Positions 7,379 to 15,945 of a stretch of DNA of 64,000 nt are shown here, in pieces. Source of the stretch: Arcobacter nitrofigilis DSM 7299 (GTDB lineage: Bacteria > Campylobacterota > Campylobacteria > Campylobacterales > Arcobacteraceae); the NCBI RefSeq assembly GCF_000092245.1, contig NC_014166.1, positions 2,356,001-2,420,000 on the forward strand, written 5' to 3'. Each line of letters begins with the position of its first letter. The stretch's first letter is position 1. The notes beneath the pieces were generated by a model. That model saw only the letters and a list, made by a program, of their open reading frames with translations. It made no database searches and was not told the DNA's origin. A program made the position numbers and the translations under genes.

Positions 7379-9025
7379 CTATTTTTTAGATGCTTTTTTC
7401 TCTTCTATTTCGATTAACTTTTTTTTCTCAAACATTTTATTGATAAATAATTGTTGAGAGATTGTAAATAAGTTATTTATAAACCAATAAAGAGTTAACC
7501 CTGCTGGGAACCACAAGAAGAAGAATGTAAACACTACTGGTAAAAATTGGAAAATTTTCTTTTGTGTTTCATCTTGCATTGTATTTGGTGTGATTCTTTG
7601 TTGTAAGAACATTGAAATACCCATTAAAATTGGTAATACATAATATGGATCCATTAAAGCTAAATCGTGAATCCAAAGAATCCATGGAGAACCTTTTAAC
7701 TCAATAGCATTTAAGATAACTCTATAAAGGGCAAAAAATACTGGAATTTGCATAATTAAAGGTAAACATCCACCCATTGGGTTTGCACCATGTTTCTTAT
7801 ATAATTCCATCATATGAGCTGATTGCTTTTGCTTATCGCCCTTATATTTCTCTTGAAGTTCTTTGATTTTTGGAGCTAAATCTTTTAACTTCTGCATAGA
7901 CATCATACCTTTGTATGATAAAGGGAAAAGAATAAGTTTGATTATAATTGTAGCAAATACAATTGTCCAACCCCAGTTACCTATATAACTTTGAAGGAAT
8001 TGTAAAAATAAGAACATAGGATTTGCAATAAATGTAAACCAACCATATTCAATAACACCAGTTAATTGAGGATTTAAAGCTTTAAGCGTTTTGTGCTCTT
8101 TTGGTCCCATATATCCACTAAAATCTATAAAAGAATTTTCAGAGTGAATAAAACCTTGAGGATCATTATTTTTATCTGGCATAATTGATACTTGAAAATT
8201 TTTCTTAAAGTTATAAGCAACTGTAGTATAGTATCTATCAAAGAAAGCTAAAAATTTAACAGCTTTATAAGTTTGAGTCTCTTTACTTTTTCCATCAACT
8301 GTTACATCTAATGTGTTATCAGCTAATTTTACAATTGCACCATGATCAGCATACATATCAGCTAATACATTTGGTCTATAACCTGGTGTTATAAAAAATT
8401 GTTTATTGTTAGTAGCTTTAACATCTAAATCATAATGACCATCAGCATAAATAGTTAAAGTTTTAGTTAAGACTGTCTCTTTTAATGTTTGAGTGATAAT
8501 AAGTGTTTGTGTTTGTTTTGTAGCATCAACAACTGGTGCACTAACAGTTACTTCTACATTAAAAGCTTCATTATTAATATTTTTATCTGCAAATCTAACT
8601 TCTAAAGGTCTTAATTGATTTGGTTCAAAAAGTTTAATATGAGAATTATCTTCATTTATATATTGTCTCTGTAAAAGAGTAACTTGTGCAATTCTACCTA
8701 ATTTATCAATTTGAATGATATTTTTACCAGTAGTAATCGTTGAAACAATATCACTTGGTGCAATTGTTTTTGATGAAATAGCATCAGCAACATTTGAAGG
8801 TGTTGACATATTTGAAACTGGAGCAGATGCAGGATTTGTACTATCTTGTGCCACTTGTGGAGCATTATTTGCTTTTACCATTTTTTCTTGTGCTATTTTA
8901 GCAGCTTGTGCCTCTTTTTGAGGCTTTAAAACCAAATATTCGTAAGCAACAAAAAATACAAAAACAATTAATGTCATGATTAACATTCGCTTTTGCATAC
9001 CCTGATTATTATTTAAATTATTCAT
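7379..9025 (-). CDS. yidC: Membrane protein insertase YidC
   Basis: It inserts and folds inner-membrane proteins, alone or with SecYEG. The 548 residues follow the Gram-negative plan: an N-terminal membrane helix (about 14-33), a large periplasmic beta domain (about 90-335), then the conserved five-helix insertase region starting near 345, with PLSYKGMMSMQKLKDLAPKIKELQEKYKGDKQKQ forming the coiled cytoplasmic loop and NPMGGCLPLIMQIPVFFALYRV. A basic lysine-rich tail ends the protein. A low-complexity Ala/Ser-rich linker follows TM1. The start overlaps the yidD stop by 8 bases. Confidence 0.97.
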   Translation of the reverse strand: MNNLNNNQGMQKRMLIMTLIVFVFFVAYEYLVLKPQKEAQAAKIAQEKMVKANNAPQVAQDSTNPASAPVSNMSTPSNVADAISSKTIAPSDIVSTITTGKNIIQIDKLGRIAQVTLLQRQYINEDNSHIKLFEPNQLRPLEVRFADKNINNEAFNVEVTVSAPVVDATKQTQTLIITQTLKETVLTKTLTIYADGHYDLDVKATNNKQFFITPGYRPNVLADMYADHGAIVKLADNTLDVTVDGKSKETQTYKAVKFLAFFDRYYTTVAYNFKKNFQVSIMPDKNNDPQGFIHSENSFIDFSGYMGPKEHKTLKALNPQLTGVIEYGWFTFIANPMFLFLQFLQSYIGNWGWTIVFATIIIKLILFPLSYKGMMSMQKLKDLAPKIKELQEKYKGDKQKQSAHMMELYKKHGANPMGGCLPLIMQIPVFFALYRVILNAIELKGSPWILWIHDLALMDPYYVLPILMGISMFLQQRITPNTMQDETQKKIFQFLPVVFTFFFLWFPAGLTLYWFINNLFTISQQLFINKMFEKKKLIEIEEKKASKK

Positions 9026-9350
9026 TATTCTTATTTCTCTCCCAATTCTTTACTACAAAGTATTTATTATCTTCAGTTGGTACAAACCAATATATTACTT
9101 TGATTTTTTTATATATAATACTTTTATTCGGGATTTTATTGACTATTGGATAGTCAATTCCACCTTTAAAAAGTTGATTACATTTTAATATCCGTGTTAT
9201 TGTAAAATAAATAGCCTTAAAAAAAGAGTTATTTTCCATTTGCCATACTCCATATTCGGAACAAGTTGGGTAAAATCTACAACTTGGAGAGGTATAACGA
9301 GAAATAAATTTTTGGTAAAACTTTATTAGATATTTAAATACAAAGTTCAT
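9018..9350 (-). CDS. yidD: YidD family membrane protein insertion factor
   Basis: The 110-residue protein matches UPF0161/YidD: an amphipathic N-terminus (FKYLIKFYQKFIS), then the hallmark SCRFYPTCSEYGVWQ with its two conserved cysteines, and the KCNQLFKGGIDYP motif. YidD assists YidC-dependent insertion at the membrane. The C-terminal 40 residues are longer and more charged than the minimal family. The ATG overlaps the rnpA stop (ATGA), consistent with translational coupling. Confidence 0.93.
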   Translation of the reverse strand: MNFVFKYLIKFYQKFISRYTSPSCRFYPTCSEYGVWQMENNSFFKAIYFTITRILKCNQLFKGGIDYPIVNKIPNKSIIYKKIKVIYWFVPTEDNKYFVVKNWERNKNNE

Positions 9351-9682
9351 TTGTATAAATTTAGTCGTTTAAATGCAAAATTAAAATCTTTTTGTAACTC
9401 AATATATGATTTATTAAATAACTCATCTTTTGCCACAAAAACATATTTACCAGTAATAATTATATTTTCATTTTCTAAAACTATAGCTCGTAATCTTCTT
9501 CTTGCTTTATTTCTAAAAACAGCATTTCCTACTTTTTTAGAAGTAACAAAACCTATTTCTAACTTTTCACTAGACCTAAAAAAAGCGACAAAAGATGGCG
9601 TATGCCATTTTTTGCCGCTTTGATAGATTTGTCTAAAATCTCTTGAGCTATTTAGTCTGTATTCTTTGCTTAAACAGCTAAT
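9347..9682 (-). CDS. rnpA: Ribonuclease P protein component, apparently with an ATT start
   Basis: The frame encodes about 111 residues with the RnpA signature: [22 protein letters not shown], then the RNA-binding [12 protein letters not shown] (RNR) motif and a [10 protein letters not shown] strand. The protein joins the RNase P RNA to mature tRNA 5' ends. An in-frame TAG lies just upstream, and between it and the conserved N-terminus there is no ATG, GTG or TTG. The best start is ATT at 9680-9682, with AAAAGG nine bases upstream, inside the last codons of rpmH (13-base overlap). The family assignment is strong; the start codon is inferred. Confidence 0.9.
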   Translation of the reverse strand: MSCLSKEYRLNSSRDFRQIYQSGKKWHTPSFVAFFRSSEKLEIGFVTSKKVGNAVFRNKARRRLRAIVLENENIIITGKYVFVAKDELFNKSYIELQKDFNFAFKRLNLYK

Positions 9683-9804
9683 CTTTTTCTACCTTTTGCT
9701 CTTCTTCTTGCAATAACTTTTCTACCATTTTTTGTAGACATTCTAACTCTAAAACCGTGAGTTCTCTTTTTTGGCGTGTTATGCGGTTGGTATGTTCTTT
9801 TCAT
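9670..9804 (-). CDS. rpmH: 50S ribosomal protein L34
   Basis: A 44-residue basic protein beginning [19 protein letters not shown] and ending in [12 protein letters not shown], the universal L34 pattern. It is a structural protein of the large ribosomal subunit. It heads the operon, with an AAGGG ribosome site nine bases before the ATG and a candidate promoter -10 at 9838-9843. The last codons contain the ribosome-binding site and start of rnpA. Confidence 0.97.
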   Translation of the reverse strand: MKRTYQPHNTPKKRTHGFRVRMSTKNGRKVIARRRAKGRKRLAV

Positions 9805-9837
9805 AGTGTCATTCCCTTTTTAAAATTCAAGTTGCGG

Positions 9838-9843
9838 ATTATA
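9838..9843 (-). promoter_or_regulatory. Candidate -10 of the rpmH operon promoter
   Basis: On the minus strand a consensus TATAAT occurs 34 bases before the rpmH start, in the only gap upstream of the operon. A good -35 is not visible, which is usual for housekeeping promoters in Campylobacterota, where the upstream region is instead periodic and AT-rich. Confidence 0.55.
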
Positions 9844-9898
9844 GTTAAAGTTAACTTAAAATTTCTTTATATTAAGCTAAGTTAAAACTTTCCAAAAA

Positions 9899-12472
9899 CT
9901 ATATTTTTGCGATTACCTCATCATTTTGCACATCAAAAACAACCTTACTTCCTGCACCAATTTTGTCTTCTAAAATCAAATCAGCAAGCTTATCTTCTAC
10001 TATTTCATAGATTGCTCTTTTTAGTGGTCTAGCACCATATACTGGGTCAAATCCAACTTTTGCAATAAACTCTTTTGCACTTTGAGTCAACTCAATTTGG
10101 ATATCTTTATCTTCAACTTTTTTCTTAATATCTTCAAATAATATTGAAACAATATTTGTAATTGAGTCTAATCCTAATTGTTCGAAAATAATTATATCAT
10201 CTAATCTATTTAAGAATTCTGGTTTAAAATAGTTTTTAATTTCTAAAAATACCTCTTCTCTTCTTTTATCTTTATCAGCTATTTCAATAATTTTACTGCT
10301 TCCAATATTTGAAGTTAATATGATAATTGTATTTTTAAAATCAATTGTAACACCTTTATTATCTGTTAGTCTTCCATCATCAAGTACTTGAAGTAAGATA
10401 TTAAATACATCAGGATGTGCTTTTTCAATCTCATCAAATAAAATCACACTATAAGGTTTTCTTCTAACCGCTTCTGTTAACTGCCCTCCTTCTTCATATC
10501 CAACATATCCAGGTGCTGCACCAATAAGTCTTGATACTGCATGTTTTTCCATATATTCACTCATATCAAATCTTATAAGTGATTTTTCATCATCAAATAA
10601 AAACTTCGCTAAGCTTTTTGCACTCTCGGTTTTACCAACACCTGTTGGTCCTAAGAACATAAATGAACCTATTGGTTTACTATCATCACTTAGCCCTGCT
10701 TTGTTTCTTTTAATTGCACGACTTATTGCTTTTAATGCTTCATCTTGACCTTTTACATCTTTTTTTAAAACACTTTCTATTTCTAAGATTTTTTGTTTAT
10801 CACTGTTTAACATTTTATTTACAGGAATTCCAGTCCATCTTGAAACAATACTTGCAATTGCATCTTCATCAACACTATTTCTCAATAATGTTCCTGCTTC
10901 TTGCATTTTGTCCCATTTTTCTTCATTTTCTTTTACTTGTTTTTCTAATTCTGGTATTTCTCCATACTCAATAGATGCTGCTTCTTCAAATCTTGATTCT
11001 CTTTTAGCCGCTAATGCTTTTGTTTTAAGTTCATCAATTCTTACTTTTAAAGTAGATGCTTTATTAAATGTCTCTTTTTCATTTAAAAATCTTGTTTCTA
11101 AAGCTCTTTGTTCTTCATTTAAATTGGCTAGTTCTTTTTCAATTGCTTCAATTCGCTCACTATTCTTTTTAGATTTTTCCATCTTTAAGGCTTCTTTTTC
11201 TACCATCAAAGTTTGAATTGCTCTTTTTACATTTGAAAGAACTATTGGTTCACTCTCTATTTGCATTTTAAGTTCAGCTGCTGCTTCATCTATAAGGTCA
11301 ATAGCTTTATCTGGCAAAAATCTATCAGAGATATATCTATCACTTAATTTTGCAGCTGCTACTAAGGCACTGTCATTGATATTTACACTATGGAAAGTTT
11401 CTAATTTCTCTTTTATACCTCGTAATATTTGTAAAGCTTCATTTACACTTGGTTCATCTACCGTAATTGGTTGAAATCTTCTTTGCATAGCAGTATCTTT
11501 TTCAAAATACTTTCTATACTCTTTTAGTGTAGTTGCACCAATAGTATGTAATTCACCCCTTGCAAGAGCTGGTTTTAAGATATTTGCAGCATCCATACTA
11601 CCTTCACTTGCACCTGCTCCTATTATTGTATGAATTTCATCAATAAATAAAATTACATTTCCAGCTTTTTTAACTTCATCTATAACTGATTTTAATCTAT
11701 CTTCAAACTCACCTCTATATTTTGCACCTGCAATTAAAGCACTCATATCAAGGGTTACAACTCTTTTATTTTGTAAAGATAGGGGAACATCCTTTGCAAC
11801 TATTCTTTGAGCTAGCCCTTCTGCAATAGCTGTTTTACCAGTCCCTGGTTCTCCTAGAAGTATTGGATTGTTTTTTGTTTTTCTTATAAGAATTTGCATC
11901 ATTCTCTGAATTTGCTCATCTCTTCCAATTACTGGGTCTAGTTTTCCTTCTATTGCTTGTTGGTTTAAGTCAATTCCATATTTTCCTAAGGCTTCTAAAT
12001 TTTCATCACCAGAAGCTGAGTCTATAACACTTCCACCTCTTATAGCTTCAAGTTCTTTTTTTGCCTCTCTTAAATCTATATATTTACCTAATACTTCTTT
12101 AAATACTTTATTATCAAAATTTGCTATTAACCATGAGTCAATAGCTATAAATTTATCTCCAAGGGTTGCCATCTGACCTTCTGCTTTTTGCAGTGAATCT
12201 ATAAAGCTCCTACTTAGTTTTATATTCTCTTTTGTAACTGTTGATACAGTTGGCAAAGATGAAGCGTGTGATTTTGCTTCTAATACTAAAGCTGTTTTGT
12301 CTATATTCATTTTATTTAATAATTGGTTTAGTACAGAATTTGTATTTGTTAATAATGCCCAAAGCATATGTATAACTTCAACTTCTTGGTTTTTATTATG
12401 TAATGCTAAAGCAACAGATGAATCTATGCTTTCTGCCATTTGGTTTGTTAGTTTTTCAAAAATTTTATTCAT
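9899..12472 (-). CDS. clpB: ATP-dependent chaperone ClpB
   Basis: It disaggregates heat-damaged proteins together with DnaK. The ATG at 12472 is preferred (857 aa), because it follows AAAGGAG by the right distance; an in-frame GTG three codons earlier lies inside that ribosome site. Domains in order: Clp-N double repeat (about 1-140), AAA1 with Walker A GEPGTGKT near 207 and Walker [11 protein letters not shown], the ClpB-specific coiled-coil middle domain (about 400-520), and AAA2 with GPTGVGKTE near 600. No ClpP-binding loop is expected. Single gene with its own heat-shock-type control region. Confidence 0.97.
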   Translation of the reverse strand: MNKIFEKLTNQMAESIDSSVALALHNKNQEVEVIHMLWALLTNTNSVLNQLLNKMNIDKTALVLEAKSHASSLPTVSTVTKENIKLSRSFIDSLQKAEGQMATLGDKFIAIDSWLIANFDNKVFKEVLGKYIDLREAKKELEAIRGGSVIDSASGDENLEALGKYGIDLNQQAIEGKLDPVIGRDEQIQRMMQILIRKTKNNPILLGEPGTGKTAIAEGLAQRIVAKDVPLSLQNKRVVTLDMSALIAGAKYRGEFEDRLKSVIDEVKKAGNVILFIDEIHTIIGAGASEGSMDAANILKPALARGELHTIGATTLKEYRKYFEKDTAMQRRFQPITVDEPSVNEALQILRGIKEKLETFHSVNINDSALVAAAKLSDRYISDRFLPDKAIDLIDEAAAELKMQIESEPIVLSNVKRAIQTLMVEKEALKMEKSKKNSERIEAIEKELANLNEEQRALETRFLNEKETFNKASTLKVRIDELKTKALAAKRESRFEEAASIEYGEIPELEKQVKENEEKWDKMQEAGTLLRNSVDEDAIASIVSRWTGIPVNKMLNSDKQKILEIESVLKKDVKGQDEALKAISRAIKRNKAGLSDDSKPIGSFMFLGPTGVGKTESAKSLAKFLFDDEKSLIRFDMSEYMEKHAVSRLIGAAPGYVGYEEGGQLTEAVRRKPYSVILFDEIEKAHPDVFNILLQVLDDGRLTDNKGVTIDFKNTIIILTSNIGSSKIIEIADKDKRREEVFLEIKNYFKPEFLNRLDDIIIFEQLGLDSITNIVSILFEDIKKKVEDKDIQIELTQSAKEFIAKVGFDPVYGARPLKRAIYEIVEDKLADLILEDKIGAGSKVVFDVQNDEVIAKI

Positions 12473-12474
12473 AA

Positions 12475-12501
12475 TTAGCACTCCTTTAATTTAACTGCTA
12501 A
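12475..12501 (-). promoter_or_regulatory. CIRCE operator (HrcA site) of clpB
   Basis: The minus strand reads TTAGCAGTT, nine bases, then GAGTGCTAA. The right half-site is a perfect match to CIRCE (TTAGCACTC-N9-GAGTGCTAA) and the left matches at 7 of 9 positions. It lies between the promoter and the start codon and overlaps the ribosome-binding site, the normal CIRCE position for HrcA repression. Confidence 0.85.
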
Positions 12502-12504
12502 TAA

Positions 12505-12534
12505 ATTATAGCACCTTGAGTGGACTTTTGTCAA
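12505..12534 (-). promoter_or_regulatory. Housekeeping promoter of clpB
   Basis: A consensus -35 TTGACA (12529-12534) and a consensus -10 TATAAT (12505-12510) are separated by 18 bases on the minus strand. The -35 is buried in the HAIR-like element and the -10 abuts CIRCE, so both repressors would block polymerase. Confidence 0.85.
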
Positions 12535-12535
12535 G
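12515..12535. promoter_or_regulatory. HAIR-like operator (HspR site) of clpB
   Basis: CTTGAGT, seven bases, TGTCAAG. The HspR consensus is CTTGAGT-N7-ACTCAAG, so one half-site is perfect and the other matches at 5 of 7 positions, with exact spacing. HspR controls chaperone genes including clpB in Campylobacter and Helicobacter. Together with CIRCE this suggests dual repression. Confidence 0.75.
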
Positions 12536-12596
12536 TAATATTTTTATTTTCTTTCAAATATATTACAATATAATTAGCAAAACAGAAAGGAAATAG

Positions 12597-13133
12597 ATGT
12601 TATGTGGTATAGATGAAGCTGGACGTGGACCTTTAGCTGGACCTTTATGTGTGGCAGGAGTTGTTTTAAAAAATCCAATAGAAGGACTAAATGATTCTAA
12701 AAAACTTAGTGAAAAAAGAAGAGAAAAACTATTTGACGAGATAATTTTAAACTCATATTATCATATTGTATTTACAAGTGCAAAGACTTTAGATGAACTT
12801 GGACTATCACTTTGTCTAAAAAACTCCATAGAAGAGATTATGCAAAATGTTAAAGCAAATGAATATTTGATGGATGGGAACACCTCTTTTGGAATAGAAG
12901 GCTTAAAACATGAGATAAAAGCAGATGCAAATTATGAAGAAGTTAGTGCTGCATCAATTTTAGCAAAAGTTAGTAGAGATAGGTATATGGTAGAGATTTC
13001 ACAAAAATATCCAAACTATTTGTTTGAAAAACACAAAGGTTATGGAACAAAAGCACATATTGATTTAATAAAAGAGTTTGGAAGAAGTGAAGAACATAGA
13101 TATAGTTTCAAAACAAAAGGTATTGATTATTAA
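12597..13133 (+). CDS. rnhB: Ribonuclease HII
   Basis: It removes ribonucleotides and RNA from RNA-DNA hybrids. The 178-residue protein is a compact family member. The metal ligands are visible: Asp6-Glu7 in GIDEAGRGPLAGP, Asp93 in LMDGN, and Asp110 before the EEVSAASILAKVSRD motif. The ATG has AAAGGAAA upstream. It is divergent from clpB across the heat-shock control region and is followed 39 bases later by an oxygenase gene on the same strand. Confidence 0.95.
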   Translation: MLCGIDEAGRGPLAGPLCVAGVVLKNPIEGLNDSKKLSEKRREKLFDEIILNSYYHIVFTSAKTLDELGLSLCLKNSIEEIMQNVKANEYLMDGNTSFGIEGLKHEIKADANYEEVSAASILAKVSRDRYMVEISQKYPNYLFEKHKGYGTKAHIDLIKEFGRSEEHRYSFKTKGIDY

Positions 13134-13172
13134 AAAAAGTGCTATAATTCCATAAAAATTTTAGTAGGAATT

Positions 13173-13925
13173 ATGACTGCACCTTTTGATATAAAACAAC
13201 TTGAACTAACACAATTTGGTAATAATGTTTTTTCGCCAAAACAATGGCTTGATACTATAGTTCCAGAGAGTATGAAAATACTTCCAAATCCTTATCATCA
13301 AGCCCCTTTTATATATGAGAATATCAACTTTGATTTTTCAGATATGAAGAGCTTTATTAAAAATCATGAAGATGAATCTAAAAAAATAGGAATCATCAGT
13401 ACTGATGATGGAGTTGTACTTCCTAAAAAAAATATAGATATACGAAATACTTACAATATCATTCCAAATGATACTTTTCTAAAAGAGTACAATATATTTT
13501 TTGAATCACAAAAAAGTAAAATAGAAGAATTTTTTAATGTTTCACTTATGCAATCAATTGATCCTCAAATACTTATTTATAAAAATGGCTGTTTTTATAA
13601 AAGACACTCTGATAACTGTAGTGAAATAGTTGATTTAAATAAAAATATTATTGAATATAAGCCCGTAGCTCCTGCTAGAATTATTACAACTGTTTTATTT
13701 ATCACAACACAAGTAAAAGATCCAAAAGATGAGTTTGAATTTAGTGGTGGTGAATTGGTTTTTGATTTTTTATATGATGATAAATTTAGAAAAATATCAA
13801 TCAAACCTAAAGAGGGAGATTTTGTCGCTTTTTTAAGTAATCCATACTTTTCTCATAGCGTGAAAAAAATAAAAGATGGAATGAGAGTATCTGTTGTGCA
13901 ATGGCATAACGCCATTGTGCACTAG
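13173..13925 (+). CDS. 2-oxoglutarate/Fe(II)-dependent oxygenase family protein
   Basis: The 250 residues show the iron and co-substrate ligands of a prolyl-4-hydroxylase-like (P4Hc) fold: His145 and Asp147 in YKRHSDNC, the FSGGELVF strand near 190, His228 in YFSHSV and Arg238 in DGMRVSVVQW. The N-terminal 100 residues have no recognised domain. No signal peptide, so cytoplasmic. The ribosome site is TAGGAATT. The substrate (protein side chain or small molecule) cannot be told from sequence. The stop overlaps by 4 bases the stop of a convergent small gene. Confidence 0.8.
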   Translation: MTAPFDIKQLELTQFGNNVFSPKQWLDTIVPESMKILPNPYHQAPFIYENINFDFSDMKSFIKNHEDESKKIGIISTDDGVVLPKKNIDIRNTYNIIPNDTFLKEYNIFFESQKSKIEEFFNVSLMQSIDPQILIYKNGCFYKRHSDNCSEIVDLNKNIIEYKPVAPARIITTVLFITTQVKDPKDEFEFSGGELVFDFLYDDKFRKISIKPKEGDFVAFLSNPYFSHSVKKIKDGMRVSVVQWHNAIVH

Positions 13926-14167
13926 TTAAAATCTTTAGGAAGTTTTTTCAGATTCTTTAAAAACTTATATTTATCAGATTCTGTGTAAAGAACTCTTAAT
14001 CCTTTTACATCTCTCTTTGAAGTTGATTCATACTCAATATAATACTCTCCATGGATACAAGTAAATATAACTGATGTTTTTGAAACTGGTGATTGAACAC
14101 ACTCTTGCAAATTTTGTTCAGCAAATAGTGAACTTACTAATAGCGCTAATACAATTAAATATTTCAT
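13922..14167 (-). CDS. Small secreted protein of unknown function
   Basis: The 81-residue protein begins with a clear signal peptide (MKYLIVLALLVSSLFAEQ, cleavage likely after Ala17). The roughly 64-residue mature part has two cysteines (23 and 37) that could form a disulfide, and ends in a lysine-rich helix (DKYKFLKNLKKLPKD). I do not recognise a family. Its ATG overlaps the stop of the upstream thiamine-binding-like gene by 4 bases, so the two are translationally coupled. Confidence 0.6.
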   Translation of the reverse strand: MKYLIVLALLVSSLFAEQNLQECVQSPVSKTSVIFTCIHGEYYIEYESTSKRDVKGLRVLYTESDKYKFLKNLKKLPKDFN

Positions 14168-14478
14168 TTTGATACTTCTCCTATTTGTTTTTCTATAGAT
14201 TCAACTTTCGTTTTTAATCTATTGCTATGACCTTTTCTAATGTCAAAGGTTAATGTAGCATAAACTCTATTACAATCAAGTGATTCTAAAACTTTATAAC
14301 AATCTTCTATAAGCTTCAAAGCTTGCCCTATCTCTTCTGTTTCAATAATAGTACACATAGATGTTAGTTGATAAGAGTATCCACTTTTTCTAATAGTATC
14401 AATCACTTTAGCAACATGTGCACTTTTACTTTCGCCATAATCAGTGGGGAACATCGCCATTTCTAATAATACTGACAT
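14164..14478 (-). CDS. MTH1187/YkoF-type thiamine-binding-like protein (DUF77)
   Basis: The 104-residue protein matches the MTH1187 (DUF77) family: LLEMAMFPTD at the start, then TIRKSGYSYQLTSMCTIIE, where the conserved strand forms the ferredoxin-like ligand pocket, and a final DIRKGHSNRLKTKVESIE helix. Members bind thiamine or its precursors as oligomers in the cytoplasm. No thiamine transport or synthesis gene and no TPP riboswitch is nearby, so the role here is open. Confidence 0.8.
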   Translation of the reverse strand: MSVLLEMAMFPTDYGESKSAHVAKVIDTIRKSGYSYQLTSMCTIIETEEIGQALKLIEDCYKVLESLDCNRVYATLTFDIRKGHSNRLKTKVESIEKQIGEVSK

Positions 14479-14487
14479 TTTATACTC

Positions 14488-15924
14488 CTAAACTTCTTTT
14501 TCTACTCTATTTTTACCACTATTTTTTACTTTATACAAAGTCTTATCTGCCCTTGAGATAATTTTTTCTATTGTATCATCTTCTTTAAATGTACTTACAC
14601 CAAAACTAGCTGTAATGCCCTCTTTTACTAGATTATTTAGTTCTATATCATTTTCAAAGCAATTTTTTAACTTTTGGGCTATATCAAAAGTTTGTTCCAA
14701 GTCTGAGTTATTTAGAAGAATCAAAAATTCTTCTCCACCCCATCTTGCTATATTATCACTATCTCTGATTTGTAATTTTAAAATAGCAGCAATTCTTTTT
14801 AAAACATCATCTCCAACTAAGTGTCCATAATTATCATTTACAAGTTTAAAATCATCCAAATCAAAAAATATTATTGATTTAGGTATTTTATCTCTTTTAA
14901 ATTGTTTTAAAGACTTCTCAAAAAAATCATTGAAGGTTCTTCTATTATGTAAGTTTGTTAAGCTATCATAAGAAGCTAAATTTTCTAGCTTTTTATTATA
15001 TATTTTTATTGTGTACAAAATTATGATTATAATAAGAATAGTTACAAATAAAGAGGTAAGAAGATTGAAAATAAAAGTTTTTCTAACTTCACCGGTAAAA
15101 GTATCAAGCTTAGCTTCGACAAATAAATATAAATTTAACTCTTTTACAAATTTACTATTTAAAATATATGTTTTCCCATCTTTCTTATACTCGAAAAGTT
15201 GTGGATTATCAAATACTAAATCTCTATTTGCTAAATTTAATTCTTTTATGTCCATTAATTTGTTAGGATTATTAAATTCATTTTCACTTAGAACAACATG
15301 CCCTTTTTTATCTGTAAAAAATACATTAAAATCATATCTAAGTCTAAAATGTTTTAACATTTCATTAATATATGAAATCTTTATTCCAATTCCTGTAGCT
15401 CCTAGATAATGGAATTTATCATCAAAAATTTTATAATTTATAAACATAATTAAGGAATCAGCTAATTTTTTATTAAAGTCTAAATTTATCTCATGATTTT
15501 CTGGAGTTTCTTTGAATTTAAAATACCAAGCATTTTCAGGATTAGATTTTTTAACTCTATCAATTAAACCTTTAGAAGTATAATAATTATTTGTTTTATC
15601 AGAGACTAAAAAAGTACTAAACATATTGTATCTATTTTTTATACTCTCCAAATATCTACTTATTTTTTCAGTTTGATTTTCTTCATGTATAAGCCAATCT
15701 TTTACAAAGGTATCATTTGCCATCATTGAAGATACCAAAGTAGGCTCTATAATATTTTTTTGAACTTCTGAATAGATATTATCAATAGATAAAGGAAGTG
15801 ATCTTTCTTTAAGATTTACTTCCATCTCTTTTAATGCTTTTTCATAATTTAATACAGAAGAACCTATAGTAAAAGTAAGTAACAACACTGTTACTATAAT
15901 TACTACATAATTTTTAATATTCAT
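14488..15924 (-). CDS. Cache-domain diguanylate cyclase
   Basis: A 478-residue membrane receptor that should make cyclic di-GMP. Order: TM1 (about 6-25), an extracytoplasmic double-Cache-like sensor (30-280), TM2 (about 283-306) and a GGEEF domain (about 315-478). The catalytic motif is intact (ARWGGEEF near 396) with an inhibitory I-site RDSD five residues before it, so product feedback is expected. DLDDFKLVNDNYGHLVGD is also canonical. It lies 21 bases downstream of a Cache-PAS kinase on the same strand and may be cotranscribed with it. The ligand is unknown. Confidence 0.9.
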   Translation of the reverse strand: MNIKNYVVIIVTVLLLTFTIGSSVLNYEKALKEMEVNLKERSLPLSIDNIYSEVQKNIIEPTLVSSMMANDTFVKDWLIHEENQTEKISRYLESIKNRYNMFSTFLVSDKTNNYYTSKGLIDRVKKSNPENAWYFKFKETPENHEINLDFNKKLADSLIMFINYKIFDDKFHYLGATGIGIKISYINEMLKHFRLRYDFNVFFTDKKGHVVLSENEFNNPNKLMDIKELNLANRDLVFDNPQLFEYKKDGKTYILNSKFVKELNLYLFVEAKLDTFTGEVRKTFIFNLLTSLFVTILIIIIILYTIKIYNKKLENLASYDSLTNLHNRRTFNDFFEKSLKQFKRDKIPKSIIFFDLDDFKLVNDNYGHLVGDDVLKRIAAILKLQIRDSDNIARWGGEEFLILLNNSDLEQTFDIAQKLKNCFENDIELNNLVKEGITASFGVSTFKEDDTIEKIISRADKTLYKVKNSGKNRVEKEV

Positions 15925-15945
15925 ATATTATTCCTATTCCTAATT

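Noticed and set aside
9805-9898. Replication origin next to rpmH
   Set aside because: rpmH neighbours oriC in some bacteria, but this 94-base gap has no dnaA gene, no DnaA-box cluster and only a promoter-like TATAAT.
14164-14478. TPP riboswitch upstream of the thiamine-binding-like gene
   Set aside because: The upstream gap is only 9 bases, too short for any riboswitch.
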